64,000 nt of DNA, taken from Microcaldota archaeon (GTDB taxonomy: Archaea > Micrarchaeota > Micrarchaeia > Anstonellales > Bilamarchaeaceae). The notes below the pieces were generated by a model. That model worked only from the letters and a program-made list of their open reading frames with translations, ran no database searches and was not told the DNA's origin. The position numbers and the translations under genes were made by a program. Below, piece after piece: positions 25,942-35,440 of this stretch. Position 1 is the first letter of the stretch; the number at the start of each line of letters is the position of its first letter. The stretch is taken from the NCBI GenBank assembly GCA_023129075.1, contig JAGMCT010000010.1:1-64000 (forward strand). Reading direction: 5' to 3'.

Positions 25942-28900
25942 ATGGGTGACATACGTTTTAAGAGACGAACAGGAAATCTTGAAGAAAAATTAGGAAAGAG
26001 AGTTCCAGTTCCCAAAAGAACCCAGAGTCAACAGATTGATTTGATATATAAAAAAGCAGAGCATTTTGTTGAGGAGAATAAAAGATATGATGGATTGATG
26101 AACAAGGAAGCGGATTTGTTTGCCTGCACCCTTGTTCTTGAGATGATTCAGCAGGAAAAGGCAGTAAAGGAGCAGAAGATTTCCTTTTTGGAGATTGAAA
26201 AACCTTCAGCTTTAATATCTAGGTCTAGAAGAGCCACAAAGCTCGAAGAAGAAATCAAAAATGTTAAAGCAGAAATAGGAAAAATTGAAGAAGAGATTGG
26301 TAAAAAGCACATGGAGATTGATTCTGCTTATGAGCACCATCTTGCTGTGCTGGAGAAGACTTCCGGGATTCCGAATAAGGATATCGAGCCACTCTTTGGC
26401 ATTGCAGTATCCGCAGAGGTTACGGACAAAGCCCTGAAGAATCCATCCAAGGTTTCCATTGCCAAAAAAGCAGGCAGATTCTGGGGCCGTATTACAGGTT
26501 CGGATAGAATAAAAGAAGCAGAGAAGGTTGCAAGAGGTATGCTCAGGTCCCACGAAGCGCGTGCACTTATGGGAGAAACATTTTTCAGCAGGCAGGTATT
26601 TACCAAACTTGGATTGAATCCAGCAGGCAAATTCAAGATAAAAAATCTGGGTGCACTTAATGAATATATTGTTAATGTAAAAAAAGGCTACCCAACTGCC
26701 GAATATGAGATGCTTGCCAATGCAGTAGGGGAAGAGGTTAAGGAAGCGCAGACGAAATTTTATATGAAGGAACTTGGTTTGAAAGAACCAGGATTTATTA
26801 AGAAAAAGGCCTTAAAAGCAAAAAACCTTGGATTAATCCTATTAAAGAAGATAATAGGAGAAAAAATAGAAGGAAAACAAGGTTCTTTGGTCTCAAAGGA
26901 ATTTTGGGAATACACCCAGAAAAATGAAAAGGAATTCATAGAAAACCTGAAGAAACTCATAAATCTTGAAGAGGAGTTTACCCCCAAATTCTCGGACCTT
27001 ATGAAGAAAAGATGGGGCATCTTTCCTAAGGAATATGTAAAACTAAAGAAAGGCGTGGGAATCGGAATCGGAGAGCTGATAGCTGAGCTGGAGAGTCTTA
27101 ATGAATTGGAAAGCCACTTCGGCTTGGACATGGAGGATTTTCTCAAGAAGCATCCTTTCAAGAATTTTGAAAAGGAGTTGGAAAAGATAAGGACCCTTCT
27201 CGCTTCAGGAGAGCCCCTTGGAAAGGCGCTTAGCGAGGCATTCAAGGAAACCAAATTGTTTTCCAGAAGAAAGTTCAGCATGTTGTTCAAAAGAAGATTC
27301 GGAATTGACATAAAGAGATTAACATCTTCGGAAAAACTTTCTTATTTTTCGGATAAACGTGTTTTAAGTCTGCTTGAAGCAGGAAAAACAGAAACCCTTG
27401 GCCAGATTATTGAAAAGGCCATAAGGAAAGAGTCAGTAAATGAGGCAAACCGGCTCGTTAAATTGTATTCTGAAATCGTTGGAAAGGATACAGCTAAGGT
27501 CGTGGAGAGAGATGGAAAACTCCTCCTGCAAAAATCAGAAAAGCTTACCGAACTTTCTAATGAGCAGATAGCCAAAAAGATTTTTGGTGATTTCAAGAAT
27601 GTCTCTAAATATGTAAGTAATGATATGCTGGCTGAAAGAGCAGTTGAATTGAAAGAGCGTATCGGGCTTCTGGAAGCTGAATTGAAAAAGATGGAAGGAA
27701 AGCTCAAACCTTCCGCTCTTAAGAAATTAGAAGAATATATCGGCAGGTTAAAAATATATGAACAGATGATTGTTCTCCTCAAAAAAGGAAACAATAGAGG
27801 AGTAATACTTCTTGCATTACAGGCAGAAGGCAAAACCAGTAAAGAAGCTCTGGAAACGGTTCAGGTATTATTCGGTCCGAAGGGAAAATTCAGACATCTT
27901 GGCTTAAATTTAAAGGATAAAGCCCTCAGCATGGTAGCTGATTTTGAGGAAGGTCTTCTTGGACTGCAGGCAGAAACAGGAAAGAAGCTTCTGAAGATAG
28001 GTGAAAAAGGAGGGTTTGTTTCACCATTTTCCGAAAAAGGAACGGAGGCTTTTTCCAAGGTTGAGATTCTTTCTTCTGATATCCGGGTAAAAATAGAACA
28101 AAAATGGTCCTCCATGCTTGGGGAAAGAAGAATCTCTGTTTTCAGAAGATTCGGAGAAAAGGTTACATCCTTTTTGCGTGCCAAGCCCATCCTTTCCAAG
28201 GAGGTTCTCAATATGTTTCTGGAAGAAATTAGAGAGGTTCCTGGGAAGGCAGTTTCTTCAAGAGAGAAGCTAAGGATGCTGAGGTCTAGGGAATACATGA
28301 AGAAGATTTCATCTCCAATATGGAAGGTTGTCAGGCCTGCAATGAGCGATGCAGCGCTTGTGAGAACAGCACTTGAATCAGGGATGTACAAACAGCGTTT
28401 CCCAAGGATTTCAGGAGTAGGGGTTCTTTTCAGGACAACTATGACCGGAACGACCATTCTTTACACCAAGCGCGCTTTTTTCTTTACCGCAAATACGATT
28501 GCCTATCCTTTTGTTGAGATTGGAAGGGATTTAGGAAACATCAAAACATATGTTTTGGAAAAAGGCAAGGAGTTGTACATGGACAAAGCCCACGGCTGGA
28601 ATCAGTTTTTGAAGAGAGGGAGAGGGGGATTAGGAAAAAAAGCAAGGGCAACAGGCTGGGCTCTTTGGGAAGGAGCATTTGGTTTTGGAAGAGCAGGAAA
28701 AGACCTGGCAAGAGGAGTCCTGAGAAGATGGAAACCACTGGCTGTTTTAACGGTTCTTACTGTTACACCTTATTATATTTACAAAGAATATTCAAGCCCG
28801 GAGGGCACACTCCAGAAATTCTTCGGGAAGGAGGAGGCGCCCACAAGGATTGTTAAGAAAGGCGGAGAAAAGAAATCCGTAGTCCATCCAAGAAGTAAGG

Positions 28901-29208
28901 AATCCCTTGCTAAGTTTAGAGGGGTAGAGTTTGGAGTAAAGAAGAGTATTGGAGAGGACCTTTACAATAAATACAGAAAAGGCATCAGAAAGAGAGCAAG
29001 TGAAGCAGTTAAAAAGAAGGAAGATACGACAAAGGTAATAAAAGAGTTGAAAGAATTGATTTCTCTAACTGAAAGTACTGTTGCTATGCTAAAGAAGACT
29101 GAGCTTGGTATGATTAGTTATGGGGAAGGAGGACTTGAAGAGGATGTTTTTGACGCCCTTATAGATGGCAGTTCTTCTGAAGAAATAGTTAATATTTTTA
29201 AAGAGTAA
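25942..29208 (+). CDS. Giant helical/coiled-coil protein of unknown function with C-terminal hydrophobic segments
   Basis: 1088 aa uninterrupted; K/E-rich helices; hydrophobic segments near 'TTMTGTTILYTKRAFFFTANTIAYPFVEI' and 'WKPLAVLTVLTVTPYYIYKEY'. Confidence 0.8.
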   Translation: MGDIRFKRRTGNLEEKLGKRVPVPKRTQSQQIDLIYKKAEHFVEENKRYDGLMNKEADLFACTLVLEMIQQEKAVKEQKISFLEIEKPSALISRSRRATKLEEEIKNVKAEIGKIEEEIGKKHMEIDSAYEHHLAVLEKTSGIPNKDIEPLFGIAVSAEVTDKALKNPSKVSIAKKAGRFWGRITGSDRIKEAEKVARGMLRSHEARALMGETFFSRQVFTKLGLNPAGKFKIKNLGALNEYIVNVKKGYPTAEYEMLANAVGEEVKEAQTKFYMKELGLKEPGFIKKKALKAKNLGLILLKKIIGEKIEGKQGSLVSKEFWEYTQKNEKEFIENLKKLINLEEEFTPKFSDLMKKRWGIFPKEYVKLKKGVGIGIGELIAELESLNELESHFGLDMEDFLKKHPFKNFEKELEKIRTLLASGEPLGKALSEAFKETKLFSRRKFSMLFKRRFGIDIKRLTSSEKLSYFSDKRVLSLLEAGKTETLGQIIEKAIRKESVNEANRLVKLYSEIVGKDTAKVVERDGKLLLQKSEKLTELSNEQIAKKIFGDFKNVSKYVSNDMLAERAVELKERIGLLEAELKKMEGKLKPSALKKLEEYIGRLKIYEQMIVLLKKGNNRGVILLALQAEGKTSKEALETVQVLFGPKGKFRHLGLNLKDKALSMVADFEEGLLGLQAETGKKLLKIGEKGGFVSPFSEKGTEAFSKVEILSSDIRVKIEQKWSSMLGERRISVFRRFGEKVTSFLRAKPILSKEVLNMFLEEIREVPGKAVSSREKLRMLRSREYMKKISSPIWKVVRPAMSDAALVRTALESGMYKQRFPRISGVGVLFRTTMTGTTILYTKRAFFFTANTIAYPFVEIGRDLGNIKTYVLEKGKELYMDKAHGWNQFLKRGRGGLGKKARATGWALWEGAFGFGRAGKDLARGVLRRWKPLAVLTVLTVTPYYIYKEYSSPEGTLQKFFGKEEAPTRIVKKGGEKKSVVHPRSKESLAKFRGVEFGVKKSIGEDLYNKYRKGIRKRASEAVKKKEDTTKVIKELKELISLTESTVAMLKKTELGMISYGEGGLEEDVFDALIDGSSSEEIVNIFKE

Positions 29209-29235
29209 GGAGTATATATATTGGATGGTGGTTAT

Positions 29236-30792
29236 ATGAAAAAAACTAAAACAAAGATGGAAAAACGAAAAGCACAAGCTAAAGGGATTAAAGCACGTAT
29301 TGATGAGAAGGGAAAAAAAACTCTTGCTAAATTGGGGAATTTATTGGGGCGTCCTGCCAGCCCGACAACAAGGAGCAGTAAGAAAGGACCAGCAAGGACT
29401 GCACCGACAACAAAGGGCGTTAAGAAAGGACCTGCAACAAGAACTGCAATTAGTATGAAGAAGTCGTCCACAAAAACAATGATAAGCGAAAGACCGGTCT
29501 CAGGAACCAGAGTAAGCATGAAGCCAACAAAAAGGAAACCAAAACCAGTAGAAATTACACCCAAAGATATAGAAAAAATGAAAAAAGGAAAATTTATTCT
29601 TATCTCTCCGAAAGGGAGAAGATATTACTATAATGATATCAAAGCAGAATTAGAAACTGGAAAAGAATCATGGAAATTCAAAAGACTGAATGAAAAAGGA
29701 AAAAACCTTACTATTTTTGGGGTGGTCAAGGGAAGGCTTAACAAAGGATACAAAATGTTTCCTCCTCCCGGAGCTGTTCCTAAGAAGAAGGAACCCAAAA
29801 AACTCAAGAGAATAATCGTTTCCCCTAAAAAAGGAGAAGCCCAGAAAAAGGCAGATGAATTCTGCAGTGCATTGGATTCAAAGAAACCGGTGTTTAGTTA
29901 TGGTTCAAAAGGAAAGGAAAGAAATCTTTTTATGGATTTGCCTGCCCACACCAAAGAAATTCAGGAGCAATGGAAAGGAATGATTTTAGTAGAGAAATCC
30001 GAGTTCAAAAAGAAACTCTCAATCTATTTTTCTGCAGCAGGAAGCGGAAAGGTAGGTGTAAAGACCCTTGCTAATTTGATAGACTTAACAATGAGGAAGA
30101 ACCGCCATTTGAAGAATGTATGGACTGCTTTGAAAGAAACAAGGAACTGGAGGGTTGTTGGCGCCCAGTGGAAAAGAGCCTATATATATAATAAGATTCT
30201 AAAGGAATACAAGGAAGCCCCAAAACCACCAGTAGAAAAAAAAGCAGTAGAAAAGAAGCCAAAAGTAAAAGAAGAAAAAGAAAAAAAGAAACCAGAGAAA
30301 AAGAGACCGGAGAAAAAGAAACCGCCAAAAGTTGATACTATCTCAGGAGCAGCCCCCATTGTAAAAAAGAAGGATGCATTGCCACCAAAGAATGTAAAGA
30401 TATCCAAAAAGATTCAAAAAGCTGTTGATAAACTTGAGGAGAAATTAGAAGGCGAGGATAAAAAAGAGGTTACTACAGCACTTAAGAAAATAATCTCTGA
30501 ACACTGGGAAGGCTCACTTCAGATGAAGGATCTTGCAAAAGAGCTACTTAATGAACTAAAGGAAGGTCTTCCTAAAAAGGAGTATGATGAGTTGGCTGAG
30601 AAATTTCATCATAGGGGTTATGTTTCAGTGATTCATGCTTATTGGAATAATCTGCATCCAAAACCTGTCTTAAAAAAGGAAAAGCCAGCCAAACCCGAAG
30701 AAAAATTGGATGTAGAAGAAGCAGTGAGTGTAGATGAGGAAGCAGAACCCGTTATTGGTGATGAAGGATTTGATCTTTCAGAAGGAGCATAA
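29236..30792 (+). CDS. Lys-rich basic protein of unknown function
   Basis: About 518 aa; basic N-terminal repeats 'TTRSSKKGPARTAPTTKGVKKGPATRTA', K/P/E linker, helical C-terminus. Confidence 0.75.
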   Translation: MKKTKTKMEKRKAQAKGIKARIDEKGKKTLAKLGNLLGRPASPTTRSSKKGPARTAPTTKGVKKGPATRTAISMKKSSTKTMISERPVSGTRVSMKPTKRKPKPVEITPKDIEKMKKGKFILISPKGRRYYYNDIKAELETGKESWKFKRLNEKGKNLTIFGVVKGRLNKGYKMFPPPGAVPKKKEPKKLKRIIVSPKKGEAQKKADEFCSALDSKKPVFSYGSKGKERNLFMDLPAHTKEIQEQWKGMILVEKSEFKKKLSIYFSAAGSGKVGVKTLANLIDLTMRKNRHLKNVWTALKETRNWRVVGAQWKRAYIYNKILKEYKEAPKPPVEKKAVEKKPKVKEEKEKKKPEKKRPEKKKPPKVDTISGAAPIVKKKDALPPKNVKISKKIQKAVDKLEEKLEGEDKKEVTTALKKIISEHWEGSLQMKDLAKELLNELKEGLPKKEYDELAEKFHHRGYVSVIHAYWNNLHPKPVLKKEKPAKPEEKLDVEEAVSVDEEAEPVIGDEGFDLSEGA

Positions 30793-30798
30793 TAAAAA

Positions 30799-31260
30799 AT
30801 GAATTGGATTCAACATTTGATTGTAGGAGCCCTCGCAGGGCTTATCCTTTGTTTTTTTATTAGCGTTCCTATCCAGTTTGCTATAATCCTTATTATTTTT
30901 TCTGCTTTTTCTGCCCTTGCACCTGATATAGACCACAGCTCAAGCAAGATAAGGCAGATTGCTGATTTCACTGTCCCTGTTTTCTCCCTATTTTTTGCAT
31001 TCTTCAGCACATGTTCTGATTTTTCCTGTGTAGTTGCAAACTGGATGGAGATAATAAAAACAGCATTAATCTTCACAGGAGTATATGCAATAATAATGAT
31101 TTACCTAAAGCCAAAGCATAGGGGGATTACTCACACCATCCTATTTTCCTTTATCTACGGTGCAATCCTTTTCTTTTTGGCAGGATGGTATTTTGCTCTT
31201 GCCGGTTTTGTTGGTTATTTTTCCCATCTTCTTGCAGACAGACATATAAGACTTATTTGA
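30799..31260 (+). CDS. YdjM/DUF457-like membrane metal-dependent hydrolase
   Basis: 153 aa; 'SALAPDIDHSSS', 'HRGITHTILFS', 'FSHLLADRH'. Confidence 0.8.
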   Translation: MNWIQHLIVGALAGLILCFFISVPIQFAIILIIFSAFSALAPDIDHSSSKIRQIADFTVPVFSLFFAFFSTCSDFSCVVANWMEIIKTALIFTGVYAIIMIYLKPKHRGITHTILFSFIYGAILFFLAGWYFALAGFVGYFSHLLADRHIRLI

Positions 31261-31382
31261 ATGAATTTGGCCCTGAAAGCCTGATACTCTTTTTTATTCC
31301 TTTCTGAATAAAATAATAATTATATGATGAGATGCAGGTTTCCTGACGGCTTCTTTTTCTTTTAAAAGAAATGGGAGTGGAG

Positions 31383-31407
31383 TGATGAGAACCTGGAGCT
31401 CTGAATG
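31383..31407. repeat. Direct repeat A copy 1 (TGATGAGAACCTGGAGCTCTGAATG)
   Basis: Identical 25-mer at 33787-33811. Confidence 0.9.
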
Positions 31408-31423
31408 AAACTTTTTCGGGTTG

Positions 31424-31522
31424 CCTAAAAATTTTCATCAAAAATTGAGAAAAGAAAGGTCTGGTGGAACCCCAAAGAAAACATTTTTCATATAATTTTT
31501 TGTCTTTCTAGAGTAACTATAA
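31424..31522. repeat. Direct repeat B copy 1 (about 100 bp, imperfect)
   Basis: Closely similar to 33935-34033 (shared core GAAAAGAAAGGTCTGGYGGAACCC...ACATTTTT.ATAT...TTTTTGTCTT). Confidence 0.85.
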
Positions 31523-31691
31523 TTGAGTTTTCTCATCAATTCTTCACCAGTTATCCTACTTTCAATAAAAATGAGAAAGAAAAGATAATGAGGAAATTGT
31601 TTTTTTGAAGAAGGAAAAATAGCGGAAACACCGGAAATGAGGTGTATAGATAGTATTTAAAAGAAAAAGCATCTTGTTTAAATCGATTGAA

Positions 31692-32513
31692 ATGTTTGAA
31701 AAAGAACCCAAACCGTTTGTTAAATGGGCAGGAGGTAAACGTCAGTTACTAGACATTTTACTTAAAAATATACCTGAATCTTTTTCTAATTACCATGAAC
31801 CTTTTGTTGGGGGCGGAGCTTTGTACTTTAGGTTGTGGTCTGAAGGATTAATCAAGAAGGCACATCTCAATGATTACAACCCAGAATTAATGGAAGCATA
31901 TAGGGTAATAAAAAGCAGGCCCAGTGAATTGATAGAAGAACTAAAATCAACAAAATACAGGAATGAAAGCGAAACATACTATGGAATAAGAGCAGAAACA
32001 CCAAGAGATTCAATTGAAAAAGTCGCACGTTTTTTGTATCTTAATAAAACTGCTTTTAATGGTCTTTATCGTGTTAATTCCAAAGGTGGCTTTAATGTTC
32101 CCTTTGGAAAATATAAAAATCCGAAGATTTGCAACGAAGAAAACATTATGTTAGTTTCGGAGGCATTGAAAAAAGCAACTTTGTTTAATGATGATTTTTC
32201 AATTGTTTTGAAATATGCTAAACCTAAAGATTTTGCTTATTTTGATCCTCCGTACTATCCAATATCTAAGACATCGTCATTTACGAATTATACTAAATTA
32301 GATTTTACAGAAGAAGATCAGAGGAGATTACAATCTGTTTATTCTCAATTGGATAAGAAGGACATTCACGTGATGTTAAGCAATAGTGCAGCGCCATTCA
32401 TAACGGAGCTTTATTCAAATTATAATACGGTTGGGGTTATGGCAAGAAGAGCAATTAACTGCAAGGCCGATAAAAGGGGGCCAGTTCCAGAAATTGTGGC
32501 TTTGAATTACTGA
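31692..32513 (+). CDS. D12-class (Dam/DpnM-like) DNA adenine N6-methyltransferase
   Basis: 'KPFVKWAGGKRQLLDILLKNIP...YHEPFVGGGALYF...LNDYNPELMEAY...FAYFDPPYYP' . Confidence 0.93.
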   Translation: MFEKEPKPFVKWAGGKRQLLDILLKNIPESFSNYHEPFVGGGALYFRLWSEGLIKKAHLNDYNPELMEAYRVIKSRPSELIEELKSTKYRNESETYYGIRAETPRDSIEKVARFLYLNKTAFNGLYRVNSKGGFNVPFGKYKNPKICNEENIMLVSEALKKATLFNDDFSIVLKYAKPKDFAYFDPPYYPISKTSSFTNYTKLDFTEEDQRRLQSVYSQLDKKDIHVMLSNSAAPFITELYSNYNTVGVMARRAINCKADKRGPVPEIVALNY

Positions 32514-32521
32514 GGTTAACA

Positions 32522-33250
32522 ATGAGATTGGAACCTGGCGATTTTGAAGTTCAATATAATACTGTGTGGTCTTTTCCTGATAGAGGAGATTGGGCAACTC
32601 ACAAAGGGGATTACAGGGGTAATTTTTCACCATATATACCTAGGAACATTTTGTTACGTTATTCAAAAGAAGGAGATTTAGTTTTTGATCAGATGTGTGG
32701 AAGCGGCGTTACTCTTGTAGAATGTAAATTATTACATAGAAACGCCATTGGTTTTGACATAAATGAGGAAGCAGTTGACTTGGCAAGGAAAAGATTAAAT
32801 TTTGATTTTAAAACTGGCTCAAAACAAAACGTAAGGGTGGAAGATGCACGAAAGTTACCTCTAAAAGATAATTCCATTGACTTAATCATAACCCATCCAC
32901 CCTATTTGGATATAATAAGGTATAACCCCAAAAACAAGAAGGACGTTTCAAACATTCATAATGTTGATAAGTTTATTGTAGAAATGAGAAAGATAGCAGA
33001 CGAATCATATAGAGTATTAAAACCTAAGAAATACTGTGCAATTTTAGTTGGTGATACGAGAAGAAATGGAATGTACCTTTCTCTGGCCTATAAAGTAATG
33101 CAGACGTTTCTTGAAGCTGGATTTAAACTTAAAGAGGACGTAATCAAGAAACAATGGCATTGCACAAGTACTCCTTATTGGAGGAAACAATCAGAAAAAT
33201 ATAACTTTCTTTTGATAATGCATGAGCATTTGTTTATCTTCAGGAAATAG
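32522..33250 (+). CDS. Second DNA methyltransferase (N4-cytosine/N6-adenine type)
   Basis: 242 aa; 'DLVFDQMCGSGVTLVECKLLHRNAIGFDINEEAV', catalytic 'DLIITHPPYLDIIRY'. Confidence 0.85.
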   Translation: MRLEPGDFEVQYNTVWSFPDRGDWATHKGDYRGNFSPYIPRNILLRYSKEGDLVFDQMCGSGVTLVECKLLHRNAIGFDINEEAVDLARKRLNFDFKTGSKQNVRVEDARKLPLKDNSIDLIITHPPYLDIIRYNPKNKKDVSNIHNVDKFIVEMRKIADESYRVLKPKKYCAILVGDTRRNGMYLSLAYKVMQTFLEAGFKLKEDVIKKQWHCTSTPYWRKQSEKYNFLLIMHEHLFIFRK

Positions 33251-33254
33251 AGGA

Positions 33255-33758
33255 TTATGCCTTTCCCCTAGTGGCAGTGTTCACAACTGAAAATCTATCT
33301 CTTTCTCCAAAATCCGTATACAGTTTCTTTGTTAATGAGCCTTTTGGATAATTGGTTTTTTCTTGTATCATTATCAGCTCTGTAACTACTAATAGAAATT
33401 CTACACTGAACTCACCCACTTTGTTTAAGCCAGCAAATACTTTCTCGTCGCCTTTCTTAAAAACCTGTAATCGTGGTGGGTAATAATTGATGGGTTGTAG
33501 TTTATCGAAAACTTCTAAAAGTTGGTTTCTAAGCTTTATTGTTAGTTCCGGAGCATGTGCATATTTAACATACATTTCAACAATCAAATGAATGTGTTTT
33601 GGCGTTCGTTCACGTTTACCTTTACCTTTTGTTTTGTATTTGACTATAAAGTCGTATTTTGATTCAGTTTTCTTACCTGGGAGTATGTAAATTTCTGTAC
33701 CTTCCCCAGTTGTATACAGCAGTATTTTTTCCGTCATAGGAAGATACAAGATTATCAA
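33255..33758 (-). CDS. Unknown protein convergent to the methyltransferases; candidate cognate effector
   Basis: 167 aa intact ORF lying within the repeat-bounded cassette; no family recognised. Confidence 0.65.
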   Translation of the reverse strand: MIILYLPMTEKILLYTTGEGTEIYILPGKKTESKYDFIVKYKTKGKGKRERTPKHIHLIVEMYVKYAHAPELTIKLRNQLLEVFDKLQPINYYPPRLQVFKKGDEKVFAGLNKVGEFSVEFLLVVTELIMIQEKTNYPKGSLTKKLYTDFGERDRFSVVNTATRGKA

Positions 33759-33786
33759 CCTTTAAAAACAGCACCCATCACTTGCC

Positions 33787-33811
33787 TGATGAGAACCTGG
33801 AGCTCTGAATG
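33787..33811. repeat. Direct repeat A copy 2
   Basis: Exact 25-bp match to 31383-31407. Confidence 0.9.
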
Positions 33812-33929
33812 TCAGCCCAAGGGGGTGCTAATGTTTATATATAACCCCCTTAGTCCGACACCGCCCAAACCCCCAATGGTTTACCTCCGGCCGTTAGGAA
33901 AAATATTCCATTACTGTTGTCAGCCTAAG
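33811..33929. repeat. Insertion-like unit bounded by GTCAGCCYAAG direct repeats (period 108 bp), with internal AAGGGGGT...AACCCCCTT hairpin
   Basis: GTCAGCCCAAG 33811-33821 and GTCAGCCTAAG 33919-33929; sits between repeats A and B only in the downstream copy. Confidence 0.55.
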
Positions 33930-33934
33930 TGGTT

Positions 33935-34033
33935 CCCAAAAAGTTTCATCAAAAAGTAAGAAAAGAAAGGTCTGGCGGAACCCAAAAGAAAAACATTTTT
34001 TATATATTATTTTTTGTCTTCTAAAGTAATCAT
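33935..34033. repeat. Direct repeat B copy 2
   Basis: See 31424-31522. Confidence 0.85.
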
Positions 34034-34123
34034 AGCTGTATATCATCAACTGCCTTTATAAAAAAATATCTTGGAATAAGGTTTTTTTACTCACTTCAGT
34101 TGAGAACATTGAATTAATCTGTT

Positions 34124-35242
34124 TTAACAGTTGGGACATTGAAGCTGCACGAGGTTTTCATTTGGTAACGGATTCTCATCAATATCTGTTCCGTAAATTG
34201 TCCCAATGTCATTTACCCAGTAGTAATTTGAACCGCTGTCCACTATATAATGTTCTCCAGTTTCAGGGTTGTAAACATTCTCAATGCCAAGGATGTATTC
34301 GTCCCATTTTTTGTTTAATTCATCCAGAGTTTGGCTTCTCATTTCAAATGTTGAGGAGATAATATCTGATATCTCGTTCTGGCTTTGCGCCAGAATCCCC
34401 ATTCTTTTCTGCACTTCAATCTGTTCGCGCGCGGCCCATTCTTCATCAACCTTGAACGAGCGCTGCATGTTCAGCACAAGCAATTCTGTTTTGTTCATCA
34501 GCTCAGCAGGAGCGTAGTATTCCATCACGGATGCGTACCAGATGCCAGTTCCTGATATCTCAATAAGCACGGTCCGCACGACCACTGAAGATTCTATCTC
34601 TTTTCCGTCGCTCTCGTATTCAAAGGTCAGCTCTGCCGCGGACTGCTCTGTAACCAATGGATTACCGCCCATGAGCAGGTCCGGCCGTTCCTTAACCTCT
34701 ACATTCTCTGCTTCAACACCGCTTTCCTCCAGCAGTTCAAGCGCGAAGTCCGAAGCTTCAGCATAGTTTTTCACTACCATTGGATTTGAAACCCCGCCAG
34801 ACGGGTCGTAGAAAGAGCCCTCTGTGAACCCTGTAAATTCCAGCATTGCATTAGGGGTGGCGTACATGTAACCGTACGGGTCCGCAAAAAAGAATCCCTG
34901 CCCGGATGGAGATTTTGCCTCAAATAGCACTGCCGCATCTATGTATGGCCGAACGAGCCCGGATCCCTGGCTCACGGTCCATCCTGAAGGCACCTCCAGG
35001 CTGAAAGCCCCTTCGTTAGGATCCGCGAATATCTTGAATCTTTTTACATTCACCATTGTATACTTTATCTTTGCCTGAGAACTAGGTACTTGGAAATTCA
35101 GGTCCGTGTTCCCCTCTGCGTCCTGTTCCTGTGAGCCGTTTCCTTGAATCCAATACATTCCGGCATCGTGATTCAATGGATTGGTGCAACCAGCGCTTAG
35201 CAGAAGCAAAGCGCAAATAAAGGCAACCTGCAAGAGTTTCAT
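34124..35242 (-). CDS. Putative secreted lipoprotein of unknown function
   Basis: 372 aa; lipobox-like 'MKLLQVAFICALLLLSAGC'; locally higher GC than flanks. Confidence 0.8.
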   Translation of the reverse strand: MKLLQVAFICALLLLSAGCTNPLNHDAGMYWIQGNGSQEQDAEGNTDLNFQVPSSQAKIKYTMVNVKRFKIFADPNEGAFSLEVPSGWTVSQGSGLVRPYIDAAVLFEAKSPSGQGFFFADPYGYMYATPNAMLEFTGFTEGSFYDPSGGVSNPMVVKNYAEASDFALELLEESGVEAENVEVKERPDLLMGGNPLVTEQSAAELTFEYESDGKEIESSVVVRTVLIEISGTGIWYASVMEYYAPAELMNKTELLVLNMQRSFKVDEEWAAREQIEVQKRMGILAQSQNEISDIISSTFEMRSQTLDELNKKWDEYILGIENVYNPETGEHYIVDSGSNYYWVNDIGTIYGTDIDENPLPNENLVQLQCPNC

Positions 35243-35440
35243 GTTAATCGGATTGTCTTCAAACCTTTTATAATCGTTGCCTATTTACCGCTAATAATCC
35301 AATGCAGTGGCCCTCTGAAAAAAATAAGATAGAATGCCCATCTATTTTATAAAACACAGCTTTTCAAGGCGAAAGCAGTTTTGTAGAATTGCCTTTTTGT
35401 AAACTAAAGATTATTAAATAATAAAGAGCCATACAATAAT

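Noticed and set aside
31692-33758. Calling the cassette a complete DpnII restriction-modification system
   Set aside because: Two MTases fit superficially, but the third gene does not resemble DpnII nuclease, and GATC sites still occur in the window.
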